Origin: Alphaproteobacteria bacterium
GTDB taxonomy: Bacteria; Pseudomonadota; Alphaproteobacteria; Micropepsales; Micropepsaceae
Length of the DNA stretch: 18,952 nucleotides
Direction: 5' to 3'
NCBI GenBank assembly: GCA_003131925.1
Contig: PKWC01000148.1
Coordinates: 4,241 to 23,192, forward strand
The position numbers and the translations under genes were made by a program. Of the stretch, positions 15,357 through 18,952 are shown piece after piece. Positions within the stretch are counted from its first letter, which is position 1; every line of letters begins with the position of its first letter. The notes beneath the pieces were generated by a model. It ran no database searches. It was not told the DNA's origin and was given only the letters and a program-made list of their open reading frames with translations.

Positions 15357-16565
15357 ATGCCAAAATCCGCCTTTATTGAGGACCAACAACGGCTGCACTT
15401 CTACTTTTTCGACAAACCGCAAATTCGCCGTTGGGGCCGCATTTGGAAGGACCTTTCGATTGTTGCGAAGAAGCCCGAACTTCTGGATGTCGAGCGAGCC
15501 GTTACTACTCGCGGATCCGGGGACGGCACGAGAATTTCGGGAGTGTATGATCGTGACAACAAGCTTGTCGGTCCCTCTGTTCGCACTCGCGGCAAAGAGC
15601 GTCGCCCGGACGGTGAGCCCGGACACGACGAACTGAAGCATGCTCCGGACGACCGGCGAGATGCGTATTATCTGGGCCCGGGATCGAGTCATTACGGTCA
15701 CTTCATTCTGGAGACGCTGTGCCGCGCCTGGGCGTGGCGCGAACATGGCGCAAACCGCGTCGCGGTCTTGCAAACGGCTGTTCCGCGCTTCGCGCGCGAC
15801 CTATACGCCTTGATTCCTGGTTTGCTGGTAAGGCTCGAGGTCATATCGACTCCGACGCGCTTCCATCGGATGCTCGTGCCCGGCCCTGGCTTCGTGTTAG
15901 CCCGCACTGCGCATGTCGAATTCAAACAATTGTGCGAACGTATGGCTGAGCAGATTGTGGCACGTCCAGGGCCGCTTACCGAACAACCGCTTTATCTCTC
16001 CCGCGCAGGTCTCAATGCCGAGAACCGGCGAACGCTCGAAGGCGAGATGCGGCTGGAAGTCTTCCTGGAAGGCGAGGGGTTCCTGGTGGTTCGTCCGGAA
16101 ACCTTGCCTGTCACCGAACAGATTGCGTTGATCAACAGGCACAAATGGATACTTTCTCCGGTGGGTTCTGCGTGTCACACGAGACTGTTTGCGCTGGAGG
16201 AGACAAATCTCGTCACGATAACTCCAGCGCAATTTAATCCCAATTATCTGCTATGCGACTATCTGTGCGAGGGCGGTTCGCATTATATCAATGCGCTCGT
16301 GAAACCCGATATCGGAACAAACGTTCGATTGGCACGCTTTTTCGAACCGGTGGCTCTCGATGGAGACCGTCTTCTCGGCGTGCTTAAACAGCTGGGTCTT
16401 GTTCGTGCTTCCAGTCAGTTCGGTAGATCACTGTTCGACCTGAGCGAATACAAGCTTCGATGGATTGCGATCGCGCGTCATCAAGCAAAGAGGCGGCCAC
16501 AGGAGGAACCCATCCTGTTGAAGGCCATCGAGGAGGTGACGGCTTCGCTCGAAACGGTGCGATGA
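15357..16565 (+). CDS. Glycosyltransferase family 61 (DUF563-like), copy B
   Basis: This 402-residue paralog of copy A keeps every GT61 motif: SSHYGHFILETLCRAWAW (110-127), LYLSRAGL, EGFLVVRPETLPVTEQIALI and SPVGSACHT (267-275). It differs by a one-residue insertion near position 222 and by many substitutions, so the copies have diverged enough to use different donors or acceptors while both staying intact. The ATG at 15357 has only a distant GGAG (about 13 bases). The 206 bases upstream, toward the decayed sulfotransferase on the other strand, hold nothing I recognise and would have to carry its promoter. Downstream it runs straight into a truncated minus-strand sulfotransferase. Confidence 0.9.
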   Translation: MPKSAFIEDQQRLHFYFFDKPQIRRWGRIWKDLSIVAKKPELLDVERAVTTRGSGDGTRISGVYDRDNKLVGPSVRTRGKERRPDGEPGHDELKHAPDDRRDAYYLGPGSSHYGHFILETLCRAWAWREHGANRVAVLQTAVPRFARDLYALIPGLLVRLEVISTPTRFHRMLVPGPGFVLARTAHVEFKQLCERMAEQIVARPGPLTEQPLYLSRAGLNAENRRTLEGEMRLEVFLEGEGFLVVRPETLPVTEQIALINRHKWILSPVGSACHTRLFALEETNLVTITPAQFNPNYLLCDYLCEGGSHYINALVKPDIGTNVRLARFFEPVALDGDRLLGVLKQLGLVRASSQFGRSLFDLSEYKLRWIAIARHQAKRRPQEEPILLKAIEEVTASLETVR

Positions 16566-16745
16566 CACAAGGGCTGCTCCGCGAATGCCCTAGGAACGTC
16601 GCGGTGAAAATTGAAGATAAGGTTGCGTTGAGAACCACCGGCCCAGAGTCCACCTTTGGGATAGATGACGACGGAGTTGTCGTGCTCTTGCAAGACATAC
16701 TGGATTGCACTCGTGCCCGTCTTTGGCATAGAGCGTTCTGCCCAT
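16566..16745 (-). pseudogene. Remnant of a sulfotransferase-like N-terminus
   Basis: On the minus strand an ATG at 16745 begins MGRTLY. One frame away, from 16729, comes MPKTGTSAIQYVLQEHDN, followed by VVIYPKGGLWAGG and a short tail. MPKTGTSAIQ is the phosphosulfate loop of a sulfotransferase subfamily whose members usually start with a segment like MxRxLxIHxGMPKTGTS, so a small frame-disrupting deletion between LY and MPK would explain the break. The recognisable sequence stops where GT61 copy B ends on the other strand. The rest of the gene appears to have been removed at that junction. It lies 36 bases after the intact methyltransferase and may once have been its operon partner. A short functional protein is possible but unlikely. 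Confidence 0.62.
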
Positions 16746-16781
16746 CGAGCCGTTTTCAATGCGGTGCGAGAGATGCGCGGC

Positions 16782-17429
16782 TCATTCCCGGTTCCGTGGC
16801 CGAGGCACCTTCAGGGCTTTTCTTATGCCGTGCCTTCCGCGTTCGAATACAACGATGCTGTCGTAGAAGTGCATCGACAGCGTTGAGTTGGTGAATTCTG
16901 TGGCGATTCGAGCGTGTACGCCGTTGAGTTCGTCGATGAGATGCTTGCAGAGCTCGATAAACGTTCCCTCTCGGCACAAACCTCCGCCAAACTTCTCCCA
17001 ATATGCCGTGTGCATGTCCTCAACCATATATACTCCGTTCCGGTCGAGCCGGGGATACAGGTGGTGAAACGTTGCAATGACATGATCCATTCTGTGACTG
17101 CCGTCGTCGAGTATTGCATCCGGCGGACCGAACTCGTCCAGCACGCTGTCGAGAAAACCTTTCTGCGCCTGATTGCCGATCCGTACTGCGATCTGGTCCT
17201 CCTGGAATTCGCTGCACTGTGGCCGGATGTCGAGCCCCACGATTTGCGCATGCGGCCCGAAATACCGCTTCCACATCTGCAGCGAGCCGCCCTCGCCGCA
17301 GCCGATTTCCCAGAATACGACGGGGCGGTAGACGAAGCGGCCAAAGTGCTGCTCGTACGCCGGGAAATAGTGCTTCCATTTGTGAATGGTGCGCTGGTCG
17401 TTCGTCAGGAAATCCGCCCACAGGTTCAT
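16782..17429 (-). CDS. Class I SAM-dependent methyltransferase (sugar O-methyltransferase-like)
   Basis: The 215-residue protein is complete. FWEIGCGEGGSLQMW (39-53) is the SAM-binding glycine loop, GLDIRP (65-70) holds the ribose-binding acid, and DAILDDGSHRMDH (104-116) is the metal or active-site strand. GVYMVEDMHTAYW (132-144) completes the fold and HFYDSIVVFERGRHG (187-201) the C-terminus. The LDDGSH and VEDxHTxYW pattern resembles metal-dependent sugar O-methyltransferases such as the MycE/CmcI group, so a sugar hydroxyl is the likely acceptor (inference). The ATG at 17429 has CGGAG 9 bases upstream. The gene is 41 bases downstream of the GT61-methyltransferase fusion on the same strand, and both are probably transcribed together. 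Its C-terminal half is duplicated as a relic 2350 bases away. Confidence 0.93.
   Translation of the reverse strand: MNLWADFLTNDQRTIHKWKHYFPAYEQHFGRFVYRPVVFWEIGCGEGGSLQMWKRYFGPHAQIVGLDIRPQCSEFQEDQIAVRIGNQAQKGFLDSVLDEFGPPDAILDDGSHRMDHVIATFHHLYPRLDRNGVYMVEDMHTAYWEKFGGGLCREGTFIELCKHLIDELNGVHARIATEFTNSTLSMHFYDSIVVFERGRHGIRKALKVPRPRNRE
16826..17123. repeat. Nucleotide-level repeat, copy 2 (inside the intact methyltransferase)
   Basis: This is the partner of the repeat starting at 14476, at constant offset 2350, with identical blocks of 25 and 29 bases. Similarity is lost beyond about 17123, which marks the recombination edge in the other copy. Confidence 0.85.
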
Positions 17430-17470
17430 CCGACACCGCTCCGTTCGTTGTGCTCGATGCGCAATATCGC

Positions 17471-18952
17471 TCAGCTGCGCGCAGTCGCGGGAGCACCACG
17501 TCCCGCGCCTGCCGCCATCGACTCGAGGAACAGCCGGAATCCCTCCTCTTCCGGCCTGACATTCAGGATCTCCTCGCGCTTGAGCAGGTCGAAATAGCTC
17601 AGGCGCTCGATGGCCTCCATACTGTCGAAAATCGGGGTGAAGTCGACGCGCGGAGCCTTCCAGACGATGGCCTGGGGATTTCCCCGTCCTCCCAATGTCA
17701 CGTAGCTGTACATGGGGAAAAAATCATGGATTGCGAAGCCAACCTTGTAGACATCGCCATGCCAGGCCCAGCTTTCTCCACCCGCCCGTTTGCGAAAGCT
17801 GAGCGCTTCCGTCTGGTTCGGCCACGCACTATAGACATCCACCGGAAGCACGTCGTCGATCAGCCAGACCGTGTGATCGTGCGCACACGCAAGCGAGTTG
17901 CAAAAGTCGCGAAGAGTCTGCTGGAAAGTATGAAATCCATCGAGAAAAATTAGGTCGAACGTCCGCGACGGACCGTGCCGGGTAAAATACTGATCGGAGG
18001 GCATCTGATGAAACTCCACGCCCTCCCGCCGGTAATTGGCGAGGTCAAACTGGAAACTCGGGTCGACGGCCACTTTACGTTCGAAGTCCAGCGCATTGAA
18101 GGTCTTCCCGCGGAAGACGCCAATTTCCAGATAGCTTCGCGCGCCGACGTGCCTGGCAATTTGATTGATCCTGCGGACTGAGTGCGTTTGTCCGATCGCC
18201 CTGTCGGCTGGCGCATCGGGTGGTTTGAGATGTGCCATCCTGTTCTCCGCACTGCCAGGATCGTGTACTGTGTCATCGCTTGTCCGGTCAATGAGATCGA
18301 CTGCCCTCTCGACATCGAGGACCCAGTCTGTCCGTCGCGTCACCGGTCCCCCACGGTCACAATGGTTCGCACTGCATCGGGCGTAAATTGCGTCGCCATC
18401 GACGAGTTCGTCGCACAGGAAATAGGTTAGCGACGGTACGCTTCCGCAGAACATCAGGGATGTTCTTGACCCCTCCACGAATGCCAGCGAGTGGAAAGCC
18501 GATCCTTCGCATCCGCTTACAACATCGCTGTTGCGCAAACTTGCAAGTTGTTCCGCAAAACTCAACTTTTCCGGAAAAATGATCCGTGCCTGGGCGGAAC
18601 TATCGAGTCGCCCTTGGAGCTCCTCCTCGTTCAACACACGCCTGCGGACCTTCGCCTCGCTTCTCGCCAGATAGATCATTCCGGATTGCGGAGCAGGATT
18701 GGGCGCCGTGTGCTTCAGCACAGCAAGCGAGCTCACATTGACGAACCCACGCGATTGGAGTGTCGGTTCCTGAACCCGCAACGTCCGGACTTCCAGCGGA
18801 ACGCTACAGAACCGTATCCGGTCGAGCGCGATTCCGAGGTGACGAAAAACGCCTTCCATAAAAGGTTGAAGACTGGGGGGGCCCCAAGGGACGAAGAACA
18901 CTATTGGTTCGGGCGAGTGAACGACCTCCCGGCTGTAAAATCGCTTGCAATA
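17471..18952 (-). CDS. GT61 glycosyltransferase domain fused to a class I methyltransferase, start beyond the right edge
   Basis: The frame is open to the window edge, so the N-terminus is missing; 493 residues are visible. The apparent GTG start at 18901 is not real, because the frame continues upstream with FYSREVVHSPEPIVFFVPW. Visible residues 1 to about 190 are the C-terminal part of a GT61 domain: IYLAR (93-97), IIFPEKLSFAEQLASL (124-139) and GCEGSAFHSL (147-156). After a linker, a Methyltransf_24-type domain runs from about 260: YLEIGVFRGKTF (274-285), VAVDPSF (294-300), DLIFLDGFHTFQQ (333-345) and WLIDDVLP (363-370). One polypeptide would thus both add and methylate a sugar, probably a capping step. 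The methyltransferase at 16782 follows 41 bases downstream. The methyltransferase domain is not a close copy of that neighbour. Confidence 0.87.
   Translation of the reverse strand, partial: YCKRFYSREVVHSPEPIVFFVPWGPPSLQPFMEGVFRHLGIALDRIRFCSVPLEVRTLRVQEPTLQSRGFVNVSSLAVLKHTAPNPAPQSGMIYLARSEAKVRRRVLNEEELQGRLDSSAQARIIFPEKLSFAEQLASLRNSDVVSGCEGSAFHSLAFVEGSRTSLMFCGSVPSLTYFLCDELVDGDAIYARCSANHCDRGGPVTRRTDWVLDVERAVDLIDRTSDDTVHDPGSAENRMAHLKPPDAPADRAIGQTHSVRRINQIARHVGARSYLEIGVFRGKTFNALDFERKVAVDPSFQFDLANYRREGVEFHQMPSDQYFTRHGPSRTFDLIFLDGFHTFQQTLRDFCNSLACAHDHTVWLIDDVLPVDVYSAWPNQTEALSFRKRAGGESWAWHGDVYKVGFAIHDFFPMYSYVTLGGRGNPQAIVWKAPRVDFTPIFDSMEAIERLSYFDLLKREEILNVRPEEEGFRLFLESMAAGAGRGAPATARS

Noticed and set aside
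1..18952. CRISPR array, tRNA, rRNA, insertion sequence or integrase
   Set aside because: No regularly spaced repeats, cloverleaf, transposase motif or terminal inverted repeats were seen, despite the rearrangements around 14-17 kb.

Overview
The window is a bacterial chromosomal segment, about 60% GC in lines I counted by hand through most of its length. It is packed with enzymes that build and decorate glycans. The codon use, the DUF1800/DUF1501 pair and the glycosyltransferase types suggest a proteobacterium, most likely an alphaproteobacterium. No rRNA, tRNA or other taxonomic marker confirms that.

Layout. A sulfotransferase runs off the left edge (1-625, minus). Diverging from it is a plus-strand run: a DUF1800 protein (856-2343), a Tat-exported DUF1501 protein (2369-3607) and a GT4-type glycosyltransferase (3665-5125). 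A convergent GT2 glycosyltransferase follows (5142-6206, minus). Next is a tight plus-strand block: a GT-B-like glycosyltransferase (6377-7579), an 883-residue multi-domain glycosyltransferase (7580-10231, starting at the base after the previous stop) and a sulfotransferase (10228-11190, overlapping by ATGA). A Sulfotransfer_2-type enzyme (11264-12187) and a methyltransferase with an in-frame amber stop (12251-12814) follow.

The right third, about 13.0-18.95 kb, is a rearranged GT61/methyltransferase region. Two paralogous GT61 glycosyltransferases (13046-14251 and 15357-16565, plus) are each followed by a related minus-strand methyltransferase. The first methyltransferase (14429-14775) is only the C-terminal part, joined to a decayed sulfotransferase (14776-15150). 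The second (16782-17429) is intact. A short sulfotransferase N-terminal remnant (16566-16745, minus) lies between the second GT61 and that methyltransferase. At the right edge a GT61 domain is fused to a methyltransferase domain (17471-18952, minus, start outside the window).

Together these genes point to a glycan, either a surface polysaccharide or protein-linked, that is assembled by several glycosyltransferases and then capped or modified by sulfation and O-methylation. No flippase, polymerase, ABC exporter or PAPS-synthesis gene is inside the window. The product, its lipid carrier and the sulfate supply therefore cannot be read here. The right third looks like a locus in active turnover: duplication, fusion, truncation and nonsense decay of modifying enzymes next to intact copies.
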